A DNA stretch of 64,000 bases from Harmothoe impar (Eukaryota > Annelida > Polychaeta > Phyllodocida > Polynoidae). The notes below the pieces were generated by a model, which worked only from the letters and a program-made list of their open reading frames with translations, ran no database searches and had not been told where the DNA came from. The first letter of the stretch is position 1, and the number at the start of each line of letters is the position of its first letter. Position numbers and translations under genes: made by a program. The stretch spans positions 27,179,955-27,243,954 of the forward strand of contig OX381704.1 of the NCBI GenBank assembly GCA_947462335.1, written 5' to 3'. Shown here piece after piece: positions 1-12,569 of this stretch.

Positions 1-4
1 TGTG

Positions 5-468
<464 letters not shown>

Positions 469-675
469 GCTGCTCGTTGCGACGTACATGCAGATGGGTC
501 AAAAACGACCAGGGGTCTGATTTAGAAAGACTGCCGTATCCGTCAGATAAATAAAATCGTCAATAGTGTCATATTTTACAATTGATGAGGGTAGTCATCG
601 TCGTCAATAGGTGGTGCATACTTATGTATTTCTATATATTTTAATATGATTTATTACCCCCGCCCTGCTGGCAAG

Positions 676-1040
676 TCTACTGTTCGTTGTGACGTTCTGG
701 TTGTGCCGTTCTGGCTGATAGTTGTGACGTTCTGGCTGATAGTTGTGACGTTCTGGCTGATAGTTGTGACGTTCTGGCCGATAGTTGTGACGTTCTGGCT
801 GATAGTTGTGACGTTCTGGCTGATAGTTGTGACGTTCTGGCTGATAGTTGTGACGTTCTGGCTGATAGTTGTGACCTATACCAACAGCTTGTGCTGACAT
901 GCCGGCTGCTCGTGGTGACGTGCTGGCTGCTCATTGGGACCTGCTCCTGCTGACTTGTAGGTGACTTGTGCTGACGTGTCTGGTGCTCGTTGTGACGTGT
1001 CGGGTGCCCGTTGTGACGTGCTGGCTGCTCGTATTGATGC
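676..1040. repeat. 21-bp minisatellite with degenerate flank
   Basis: Eight near-identical 21-bp units (GTTCTGGCTGATAGTTGTGA plus C) run from 708 to 875. Degenerate relatives of the form GCTGGCTGCTCGTTGTGACGT continue to about 1040. Because the period is a multiple of three, both strands stay open (HNYQPER on the minus strand), but this is a repeat artefact, not evidence for a protein. Confidence 0.9.
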
Positions 1041-1803
1041 AACGCCTGCTCACGTGCTTCCCATCAACGCGGGTGGTGATTGTCCTTCCTTGCCGACATG
1101 GAAGACATTAAAAAGAGTAACAGTGACATATTATGTTGTCGTGATCAAAAGAAAATGGCATGATGAAGGCCCATTGTAAACATGGCTTGGTGCGATTATG
1201 CCAGCCGACTTCTGAAGGCGTGGTCAAATGTGGAAACCGTTATCTGAAACACCAAAGCGAGGGACATTACAGAGAGACTGTGTTTAGTAAAAAAGAAGAT
1301 AAAACTTTGCCGAATTTTCCACTCGATTGAGGCGTTTGATGTTCTTGGTCACGAGCCTAGTGGTCTGTAAAACGCAAACATGTTCCACAAAACAGGAGCT
1401 CCATTAGCTGCCATGCACACGACCCATCGTGCACTGGTAATGGAAGTGCTCCCGGCCTTAGTCTGTAGTGGCTATAGGCCTATCCCAGCTGTGTCATTGA
1501 GATTTTGGTCAGAATGACGAACTGATACTGGTATTCAAAAATGACTGAGGCAAAACAAAATAATTATGGTTATGGCCTAATACTCATAGGAATGGAATGA
1601 CTATGGTGTACTATCGTGGGTCGGTCACTATACCTGAGAGTGTTACCTAACCATCGTATAGGGAGACAGAAAATGACTGACTAGGTTCATCGCTATTGAC
1701 TAAGTGCTGGAGTTCAATGATTATATAGAAACTAAATCTAAGTTATCGGCTCTAATTTTACTGAATGCTCAATCAGCATTTTGAATAGCTAACACCATCC
1801 AAA
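1041..1803. other. Non-coding stretch, nothing recognised
   Basis: No convincing exon, RNA gene or repeat is visible here. It lies upstream of the first recognised cholinesterase exon and could be intron or 5' flank of that gene. Confidence 0.5.
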
Positions 1804-1810
1804 TTAACAA

Positions 1811-1893
1811 GAGACGTTATACAACGTTGTATAACGTTTGTCTATGTCTCCTTATTGTGGCAAAACGTTATATAACGACGTTATTTTGACACA
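1811..1893. mobile_element. ACGTT-family MITE fragment
   Basis: The segment contains repeated ACGTTATATAACG and ACGTTGTATAACGT palindromes around a CTCCTTATTGTGGCA core. The same core (GGAGCC/TAAGGAG next to CCATA) sits in the related elements at 5617-5754, 9089-9207 and 28779-28866. The ends are not preserved. Confidence 0.7.
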
Positions 1894-1965
1894 AGATGAT
1901 TCCGACCGTCAATATGCGGTACACATAGTATGTGTAATACATGTAAACTATAGATGCGGATAATT

Positions 1966-2100
1966 CCCAGTAAACAAAAAACGTTAAACAGGTTATATAA
2001 CGTTAAATAACGTTTCTCTACGACTCTTTATAATGGTATAACGTTATGTTACGTTAAAAACGTTATTTTGACGTATAATAACGTTTCTTTGTTGACTGGG
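1966..2100. mobile_element. ACGTT-family MITE, full-length
   Basis: This element is bounded by imperfect terminal inverted repeats: CCCAGTAAACAAAAAACGTT on the left and the reverse complement of CCCAGTCAACAAAGAAACGTT on the right. The interior is built from ATAACGTTAT-type palindromes. At 135 bp it has no coding capacity. It is the only copy here with both termini well preserved. Confidence 0.8.
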
Positions 2101-2433
2101 TTGTAGTTAAATAAATGGCATATTGAATGGTATATATTATGAGTATGTTTTCTACCTTTCATTATTCATGAATTGAGAGGTTCCCGAATCCCCATCTTTA
2201 GTTTTCTAGAAGGGTGAGTCAATGATGGTTTATCTCTCCACTTCTACGGATTCAATCCTACTTTCCCTCTAATTCAAGAGTCAAAAAGAGAGTTAATCTA
2301 CTGATAGAATTTTGACACTGCTTAAAGAGTTGTTTCGACTCTGTGTATGTCGTACAAGTATTATGTCAGAAGAAAAGCGAGTACCGGTACTTTTCATTGA
2401 TTTTGAAGTAAACCTGTCTCATTTGCTTTTCAG

Positions 2434-2555
2434 GACTTGGATCTGGAGGAGAGTGGGGAGCTAGAAGGAGTAACAGAATTAAATAACAAACATTCAGTCA
2501 ACAACTATGATGTACAGATTCACATGGATAGGGACAGTGTCCGGCTGTCTCGAAG
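2434..2555 (+). CDS. Cholinesterase exon: acidic cytoplasmic tail
   Basis: The acceptor TTTGCTTTTCAG precedes the exon and CGAAG/GTGAGC closes it. It reads 40 codons plus two bases, starting [15 protein letters not shown] and ending RDSVRLSR, and joins the membrane-span exon in phase. The acidic composition fits a cytoplasmic tail. An in-frame ATG lies at 2524. The pyrimidine-rich acceptor suggests at least one more upstream exon, which I could not place. The weakest point is that no homologous tail is known to me. Confidence 0.65.
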
Positions 2556-5500
2556 GTGAGCAAATATTTATATTTAAGCTTTTATTAAGGGCGGGGGAGT
2601 TATAGCATGTTCAACAGTTTGGTAGGTATCGCTCCATCTTTATATATACATGTTGTTGAACGACATGTAACTCTATATATCTATAAGTATACTTTAGACA
2701 AATTGTCACTAGACACATTGATAAAACGTGACACATTATAGCTACTTATAGCCACTTCCAAAGCCTTGCATTACAATGTGCAAAGAAAGAACCAGTTTGC
2801 ACTTGCACCACCTAGATGCACTAACTAACGCCAAATCGGCTGCTAACGTTCTCCCGGGTATCCAAGGACAAGCTGTAACTGTCAGCTGAGATCAACTCTC
2901 CCCTGAAGCTTAATTAGCGCCCTATTGAGATTCATTAAACGTGAGTCTTATCATTACACACACCCATTGTAACCATTATCACCTCATCACGGCGGGCGGA
3001 CGCGCCGCTGATTCAACTCATCACTGTAGCAGACGACAATCCATCAGAACAGTGAGGCGGCGGCGCGCGCACACACCGCGTAACGAGGCGTCCACCGACA
3101 CGCTTTTGCCGCCTCATTTGCCACAAGATCTCGCCCACCACATTGCTCTCACGAGAGACAGTGTTGTCCTCTTTTATCGCTCAGTCGTAAAGAGCCTCTG
3201 TGGCGTTTTCACCACGGGGACTGCACTTATGCGTTTGTCTATTGACCCTCATCTTTTATCGTATAGGTAGGGGATGTTCGGGCATCCCCTAGAGTAAATC
3301 ACGATCCCAATCAGTGCTGCTAGTTGGACAAGATAACCGCGCATTAATGAGACTTAGACATGACTTTTTGAAACTCCTTTGTGTTCAAAAAGATAATCCC
3401 CAAGCGATGATCCAGATGGTTGGGTATAGGGGAAAAGCTCCATGGGTTGACTATCGCTCTAGGGTATATCGATTAATTAGAAAAACTAACTTCCCGTTTA
3501 ATGTTTTTTAACACAGGCCCACTTACTTTCTACTTGAAGTTGTATATTTACATGGTATCAATGGAAAACAGAAAGGAAAGCGATCTTGAATCCAAAATAA
3601 ACGTGGATTATAAATGTACCCCGTCCACTGGACTCTTTACGGCCGAATATGCTATACATATCCTATATAAATCCCGTACATAAAGGGCCGAGAAAATGCC
3701 GATCCTTTCCCAGTGGTCATCAATACCAGTACGGTTCCAATGTGACCATGAACATGTACGTTGTTGTTGGAAAAAGGAACATTCGACTTTTGCTCAGAAT
3801 AGAATGTGGGGGACAGATTGAGTCTACATGTTGACTAACGTGTTTTAAGCCTCTTACTACCCCTTCCATAGACAGGGACAACAAAGGCGTTAGGGTTGAG
3901 GGCAGGGAGTTAAAAGGGCATAGGGTGTGGTTCTCTTGCCTTGCTCCCAGCCTTACTCCTACCGAGGAACCCTGGTGGGTCTTGCTCCAATATTGCTGAC
4001 TCTGCGCCCTTAGTTTCCCCTCCGTGCACTAGGTGGCGCGTGAGTGGCTGGTGTGGCACCGAGAGGGATTGTGGGAGATATGTGAGCGACTCGCGCGTGG
4101 TGAGCAGCTGGGTAACAGAGATAGCAACACTTGGTCAGATTTAATTAACATGCCCCGCCATCAATAACCCATACGGGATCAATATAGGATCACAAGGACC
4201 CTCTCCCTCCCCAGACCCTGTGATGCAGACAGGCGAGCAATGAGGAATTACTTTGAGAGTATTTTTAGAAACTAGAAACTAGTAGAGACAAACAACCATG
4301 CAGCCAGATATATGGAAGTGTTTCACAATGAATGCCATCATGTATCCATAGTCAGCATTGCACCCAGGCTTGGGATATGCGATCCGTTCACCACCAGGAG
4401 TCTCCATTTAATATTTATTACACGACACATTACACTTTTACCAATTAGTTGTTGTTTTTTAAACAAATTTTGCTGTTTATATATAGCAAACGTGTTTTTT
4501 TACATTGCCGAGAATAATGTTGACATCACCATCTTGCTGTAGTTAAAGTTGGGCACAATGGGAGAGAAACGCCTTTTTTCATCATAAGGCCTATTATCTG
4601 TCTCATTGTGACCCATCCTCCCAGTCTACCAACAATAAATCATTAAAGTATTTGATAATCCAAAATCATATTTCAATTTCCCCAAAATGTTTAAGATTGG
4701 TTGTTCGCAGCTCTTTATTTGAAATTGATGTATCTCTGGGTTGCAAGTTACATTTAGTGCAAAGGTTAGACCCAGTGTATGTACAGTGTGTATGTTTAGA
4801 ACCTTCCCCATATATGTTAGCACTTGGCGCTTTTGGGATGTATACTACATGTGCCTTTACTAGCACCTATCTCGGTGCCTCTATGATTAAACCCTAACCC
4901 AACACCTTCACGTGCCTATAGTACAGTCTACTATAGCGTACCCAGGGCCACCACTTTTATGTCCCTACAGTCGGGTCCAGACCAAGAAATCAATAAGTCC
5001 TGATCAGAAAATGTGTATAAAAGACGGATCAAATAGTTGTGTCTCGGCGAGGGGATGCCGGGCCAGACACGGGGTCAGAGTATCCGCTATCTGTGTGCTC
5101 CAGTGGCTCCCACCGGAAGTGGAAGTATTGTCGTCTGCTTCAATTGTAAGATGACCTTTTGACCCCCGGTTGCTAAGGCAACAAGCGTCCAATCGCTATT
5201 GTCCATAGTGCTGAAGGAATAACCCAATGCTCGGGTCTGGGATCTTTTCTCTCTCTCTCTTCATTCTATTCACAGACCCCAACCCTTTAAGAACTATATG
5301 AGTAACGTTGGTGGATCACAACGACCCTTCAGTGCTCAGTGAGCATGTAACCCCGTAGCGTCGGCATGAAAGACCATGTAGGAAACCACTCATCTGCCGA
5401 TAAAGGGTTAAGGTACAATGCCCTCCACAACCCCCTGATGGTTAGCGGCTGCAGAGGAGCTTCTAAGTTCTAGATCAGAATAGGAGGTGTTACTGCTTGT

Positions 5501-8500
5501 ACAAATGTAGTTTCTTCTGCACACTCAGTATAGGTTTGACCCATTTGGCATGCCTCACACGTGTTAATTACATTTAGTCCGAGGATACATTTGATACTTC
5601 ATAATATCAGAAGAGGCAAAAAAACGTTATTTTACGTCAAAATAACGTTATAAAATTTCATATAACGTTATGCCATAGTAAGGAGCCTGAGAGAAACGTT
5701 ATTTAACGTTATATAACGTTATAAAATGCTGTATAACGTTTTTTGTTTACTGGGTAAGCCTCTAGGAGCCCTCCCTCGTTTCAACATGTTTGCAGAAAAC
5801 GTCCATGGACGTGTTAATTCATAAGGACGTAACCAATGGAATCTCCAACGTTGACAGTATTATATTTTAATCAAAATTGTAAAGGTCTACAGTATATCTG
5901 AAACCTATGCTTGTCTTATCAAAAAGACAAGATAAATGTCCGATACCCAAAGAAAGTCACTGCTGTGGAACCTCGGCATGGTCTTCCCTTTTTTTGGAGC
6001 AGATCATACATCAAGGGTACTCTTTGGTACCTCCGACATGACGCCGTGTGTAAGGGGGCCGTACCAACAGGAACATGGGTGTCACGAGCAAGGCCCCATT
6101 GAAGATGGACCACTGCGTCAACAGTAGCCTCGTCATGTTGGGAGTGCAGACTCATGTTGGCTACTTGCTGGAGGAGGCCAACAACCCAGTCAGACCCTGG
6201 ACAAGTGCCAGGATTGATTGCACAGGTCACAATGGTGGAGGAGCTCCTCTCTGAAGCCATCGCCCGGTGTCTGCACTTGCCATGGTACATGTACACCACC
6301 TGCATTCCAAAAAACACGGGAATATTTTTTTTACTCTCTCCCAATGTCCTAGGAATTAAGAAAAAGGGGTGTTATTTCCTAAATAAGTCAGTGGAAAGGG
6401 GGGGGGGGGTATTTTTAAGCTTCACTCCGTGAAATTGGATTGTATAATGAACTTGTTGTACCGAAGAATATCAATGTGTGATGATATAATATTAAAACAC
6501 TGAATTTGGAATTTCATGTAATCCAGAGATATCTAGGCTATCTTTATTAAAAGTCAATGAACAATGAACATACATACTATGGTCAAGTGGTCAGCTATTG
6601 TTGGAAATGGAAAATAATTCTACTGATGCAGATTAGGGGTGACACGAAGCAGGTGATGAGAGACAGGAGGAATGTTAAGGATCATAGAGTATGCAAATGA
6701 GCTGCTTTGGCGGGAGACATTTGCTTCAAGGTGCATATATAAGTTTGATTACAATGGAAACATTTAACCCTAGTTAAAAGATAATGCAAATAAGATGAGT
6801 TTGTTGGGACAGAGCAACACCTATACACATGGTATACAAAGTTATAGTCCTTACACATGCATGTACACAATGTACACTGATGGGGGTGCAGGAGTAGGAA
6901 ACATATAATGTTGTGGATGTCTCTGGGTAAGGAGAGCTTAAGCTCACACAAAATAAAACAAACCAAGGAATCGTAGTCATCATCACCAGGTGCGGTCCGT
7001 ATGGGCCCTGTGAACTTGCTGACCAGCCTTCGGCTCCGTCGAACTTGCCTAACTTGGGGATTTCGTCATGCCCAAACCCTCGACCTTTCTTAGGCATTTA
7101 CAGCTAAGCTTAAGGAAAAGTGTCCAACTTGAAAAGTGTCCAACTTGTCTTGGCATCATGAATTTGTTAGTCATTTGACTAATAACATTATTTGATGTCT
7201 TTTTTTTTTGTTTATTGAAAGAATCTTCATTGAACATATATAACCACAGCCAGCAGTCTCATCGCTTGAGAAGCATATGAATTACTTCACAGCAGCCATA
7301 GTAAACATCAGCTTACTCTATAGGATTGTTAAAAGGCAGAGCTTGCAGAAGTGGGGATGTATGTATGCTTTCTTCTGAATATTATCAGGTGATCAGGGTA
7401 TTTTGTCAAGCAAGATTTATTGAGAATTACTATTATTTTAACATGTATACTCCACTTTAAGGGCTCACACTCTCCAGAAAAGTCTTCTTACAAACCAGGC
7501 TGTCACCTGGTGTGCAAGAGAAAACTGGGCTTTGCTTTCCTGGGGACTAGAGATAATTGGCTCTAGTCATCATAACTGTATCGGATTTTGCACAGGCTCG
7601 CCCTTTAGGAGAGATCCCATCCGTGCCACCAGCAAATACTATTTTTGCTCGGCTGTAAAGGGTTATTGCACAAGTTAGCGAAAATGGGTAAAAGTCTGTA
7701 GAAATTATAGTAACTTCTGAAAATATGTGATGAATCTAACATTGACATTGTTACCAGTGAATCATTTCCAACAAGATTCATCTGACAGTGCATAATTGCA
7801 TACCCATAGTGAACATATCTCCAGCCTGAAGGATATGCGTTAAGGGCTACTATTATAGACGAAGCTGTTTTCTTTATCTATCTAGCATTCTTATTGACTT
7901 GTTGCCCTACCACCACCTACTTTGCCACAGTCAAAAGTGGGTTGGTCATGAAAATGTATACACAGAAAATCTGCCTCGCCCTGGTTCTCATGAAACCCCA
8001 GGAGAAATCAATGTACCTATCACATATATCATTAGGTCAACTGTTGTTGACGAGTGGGTGCTAAAGTTTGCAAGTCAATTTTTGGCTACTTCTCAGGCCA
8101 AAGTAGGAAAAAAAATCGGAAAAAAATCGGACCTATCCTAACTAGATTTTACTATGCAACCTGAAACACACCTTTCTGCTTTTGGTCTTGGTAAAATTAA
8201 CAATATTCCAGGGCATGCCCTGTATGGAGCCCACCATGTGAGGGCACCTGGGGTGAGGGAATTTTATGGGTTCGCAACACGCAACACCACTTTTGTCTCA
8301 CTTTGTAAGGTATGTAGAAACCATATGATCATTAGTATAGAAAATGGCATGAACTCTAATCAGTACTGTACCAAGTTTACCATCCAAGCGGAACATTGTG
8401 AAGACAGTTGAACTGTGGTATAGAAGTATAGGCATACCTCGTTATCACATAGCAAACAAAGGACGCAGGCTATGTTGAAACCTGACAAGCCCATCACTTG

Positions 8501-8970
8501 TCTGTCCTACCACAGCCCCCCCCCCGCCCCTCGTGGCCCCTTCAGGGCTCTTTTCCATCATGTGCATATTATACAGAAGGCGTACATACCAGCATTAGCC
8601 ATAAGAGGAACACAACCATCACTACATAAGGCATAGGCTTTCAGCCAACCATCCACCGCCCCGCCCCACCCCACCATCCTGCACCAACGCTTCCCAGCCT
8701 TGGTATCAGAAGGCTTCCTACCAGGCTGCTCTGCTGCTGAAGGCAGGCAGCCAACAAAGGTCTGCTGAAAGCCCCTAGAGGAAGCAGTGACCGTCGGCCC
8801 GCCTGGAGGAGTGGACCTATAAGGGAAGCACCCGTTCATGCCCAGGATGAAAACGGAGAGGAGTGAGGACAGTCTAGCCGTGAGTGCGGCAGGCAGTAGG
8901 GCCGCCCTGTAAGTATATAGATACAGCATATAGCCCTATATATATACAAAAGACCCCTATACATACATTT

Positions 8971-9055
<85 letters not shown>

Positions 9056-12000
9056 CATATATATATATATATATGTGACTAGAAATAGTTATACAACATT
9101 TTATAACGTTATATAACGTTTCTCTAATGCTCCTTACTATTGCATAACGCTATAAAAAGTTTTAAAACGTTATTTTGAGGTAAAATAACGTTTTTTTGTA
9201 AGCTGGGAAGTACTGTACCGTCGCGATTTGGTGGGATCTTACCCCAGGTGGTTATACAGGATAGGCGCTCATTCAAGGTCATGTCTTTAGTGCTTAAGCA
9301 ACATTTAGAGGCCCCTATACCCCCTGGCGCTCTTTCAAGACCAGCCGCTTAACTGCGACGGTACAGTAGGAGCCTATGATTGTCATAAATTGCAATGTGA
9401 AAGGTACAATATAGATTCATAATATTAGACATAGACACATAAGTTTTCATAGGAAATCAAAATAACTACTTTTTCAACAGCGGGGTGCATAGTGTTTTGT
9501 GATGCAATTATTGATTAATGTGATGTGTCATAGAGGGGCTTTAATAACTACAGGCCTTTCATTATGGCTCATAATTATTGAGAATATATGTAATGAAGGG
9601 CTTGTATTTAGGAAAGCCCGTCTATGAAAAATCAAATGCATACTAAGTAATCAGTTGAAATGCTATACACCCCACTGTTGAATGCTCCACCTGCTCGAGC
9701 AATGTTGGGATTTTGATGTTGACAGAGCAGTGAATGCTGTGTGTCACAAACTTGGGCCAATGTTTTTCTCTATGACCGGTTGCCGTCGCTGACCAGGTGC
9801 CGTCACTGACCGGTTTGGCATGATAAGGTCAAAATACCAACAGCAGGAGGCTAATTATAATTATAATTGTATACTAAAGTAATAACCGCCATAAAGTTTT
9901 TACAATTTTATATATATATGAGTATAATTTCTTTTAAAACACCCTTTTCCTGACACCCAGTCAGAGATGGCACCTGCTCAGAGACGGTACCTGGTCAGAG
10001 ACTGCACCCGGTCAGAGACAAAAACATTGACGGAAGTTCGTGAGACTCAGCCTGAACAGACCAGATCAGTCTAAATGTTCCTACAGAGCAATGTGCCCTC
10101 AAATCCTCAGAATATACCAATTTAACAGTAGATTCAGAAAATATTTTTGGAGCCTTATGTCTCCTAACCCCTCAAAATGTACCACTCTAAAGATAGAAAA
10201 TTCCTAATTTTCCTGGAACTAGATAATATATTCCCATCTGAACAAAATAATCAAAAGGTATTTGAAAATTTTCTAGAACAATTTTTCTCTTGTTCTCTTG
10301 CATTAATCTAAAGGCGGTTTTCCATAATTATTTGCCCCTAAACCCCTCATATCAAAATTCTCCTGGATTTCATACACACAATAATTCCATGGAGGAGTCG
10401 GGCATGGCGCGGGGGGTAGGGGGTAGGGGGGGTGTCCTCCCCCAACACCCCTTTAAGCTATAGTTAATGTCTGCCCTTCTGAAGTATTTTTCTGCACATA
10501 TTTCTAGGTTTGCTCAGCATATCACTACATGCCCACCCCTGTAGATTACACTCGATCCCTACAGGTGTCTCTTATACCCTAATACTAATAGGCTTGATTC
10601 ATACAATTCAGACGAGGCATGTATTATTTCAAGTCAATAATCCCTCTAGCTCCGGTTACCTGAGCTTTTTTTATCTCCCTAGGGCAACTACAAAAGTGTT
10701 CTTCGCATCTATCTGGGATGGGGCATTGGGCAATTTTAAGTAGTATGTGAATGTAGCCCTGAAAGATGACTTCCCTGGGTAAGCTTTGCATTATACAAAT
10801 TAAGAAAATCAGCCAAAATCACCTCCTTATATCAGAGGTCAAGATAAAAACACCTCCTTCTAAGAGAGATTTCGTACTATAGAAATGTATACGGAAAATC
10901 GGGACCACACAAATATGCTCTGTACAAGCAAGGTCTCCTTGTTTCAGCGTATCTTATAACGTAGTTTCATTGCAACCACAAGGTTGGCAAGTTGTGTTTT
11001 TACACAAACAGCGAACGAGTGCTGATAGAGACATTCTATCCATACATGCACGGTTTGATGCACATGTTAAACGGAAGACATGTCCCCTCCAATGGTGTAC
11101 ATTTGTACAAAGGTGTGAAAAGAAGCACCTATACATGTTACTGCGCATTTACACTGTACATGTTTTACGTCATTCGTTGGCAGAATGATGATCCGTAATA
11201 ATGAAAAGGATTTAACATGGAAAATCAGCTTATCAATAAAAAGGATGACATCATCAAAATCCAAGATGGCTGCCATCAATCTCCTCAAAAGTTATGTCAT
11301 TGTATTCCTTGACCTCAGAAATGTATATCTAGCATTTGGAATCATGATTCTAAGTCAATTAGAAAAGGAGATAGATGATTTAGAAATATTCAGCAGCGGC
11401 CATCTTTAAATATGGCTGCCATAATGGCTACAGTCTATATTTGCAATAGATCTGTATTTGTGATATATTTCCATGGTCTCAGGGATGTGTGTGTCAACAT
11501 TCAGATTTTTACCTGCAGGGAATCATGTGTTTTGGACCATCATGCATATATCTTCATTTTCGCATAAATTATGCTAATTAGGCCTTAATGAAAAATTACG
11601 AAATTGCTAATTCTGACTCCATGTCATAATTATACATGAGTATCAACTATTCTAGCTGTCTTTACTACTTTTGCTCTTCTTTTATAAGATATTTGATTTT
11701 TTTATGGAATTAATTAATTAATCAATACTTTTTATTTTCAACGCCAACTTAGAAGTAGAAACGTTTCTCGAAAATGATGTTTCCACTTAGAAATGGATTC
11801 AGCACGTCGAAAAACCCCTACCCAGGAACTTTCATGCTTGCTGCCAGAAGTGCCAATCTTGGTGCTTATGTGCCCCCTATCTACTACACTATAAGGGACG
11901 ACAAATGCAGGCCTAGGAGACAAAAAGAGCTAGACAGCTAATCTCCAGAATTATACAACTGCCAAAGTATCAATCTCTTCTAATCTATGGAATAATGCAA

Positions 12001-12495
12001 ATTATGTTTCTCATGGCAGAAAAATGCAACCCAATGCAATCCAATACAATAGACATATATATCGCGCCCTGTGCCATTTGACACATTTAAATCTTAAATG
12101 GCGTATTAAAATTCCCTGCAGTGCACCCTTTGACACATTGGTCATGTGATAAAAGAGGTTAGTAAAATCGCTCTCATAGATTGGAAAGTATAACACATGG
12201 TGTGATATATGTCGTTGGAAAGCTTAAAGATCAATATGAAAATAACTGTTTCTCTAGATGAAAATAACGGTCGGAATCTTCTCAATTTTCCAAACTAGGC
12301 TACTAATAAATCAGATTTATGTTATTTTCCATCCATTCTGTTAGATATCTATATCCCCAAGTGCTTTAAGGTGCAACACTTACATCCAATATTCATAAAT
12401 CGATATACTATGTATAGCCGTATCAAGGCATGTGGTGGATGGCGGGGTAGTGCATCATTTCAGTGAATTAAGAAAAGGGGCCAGCTAGTGTAGTA

Positions 12496-12569
<74 letters not shown>

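Noticed and set aside
622..1042. Open frames with repeated HNYQPER or SQLSART units
   Set aside because: They come from a 21-bp minisatellite that is open in several frames on both strands.
3228..3269. ATG-led frame ending TATAG/GTAGGG in phase with the anchor exon
   Set aside because: The GTAGGG donor is poor and the ATG is buried in a longer open frame; phase agreement alone is expected often by chance.
5282..5412. AACCCTTTAA and AAAGGGTTAA pair as another piggyBac-like element
   Set aside because: The left side lacks a TTAA outside CCCT and the inverted match is only about 10 bp.
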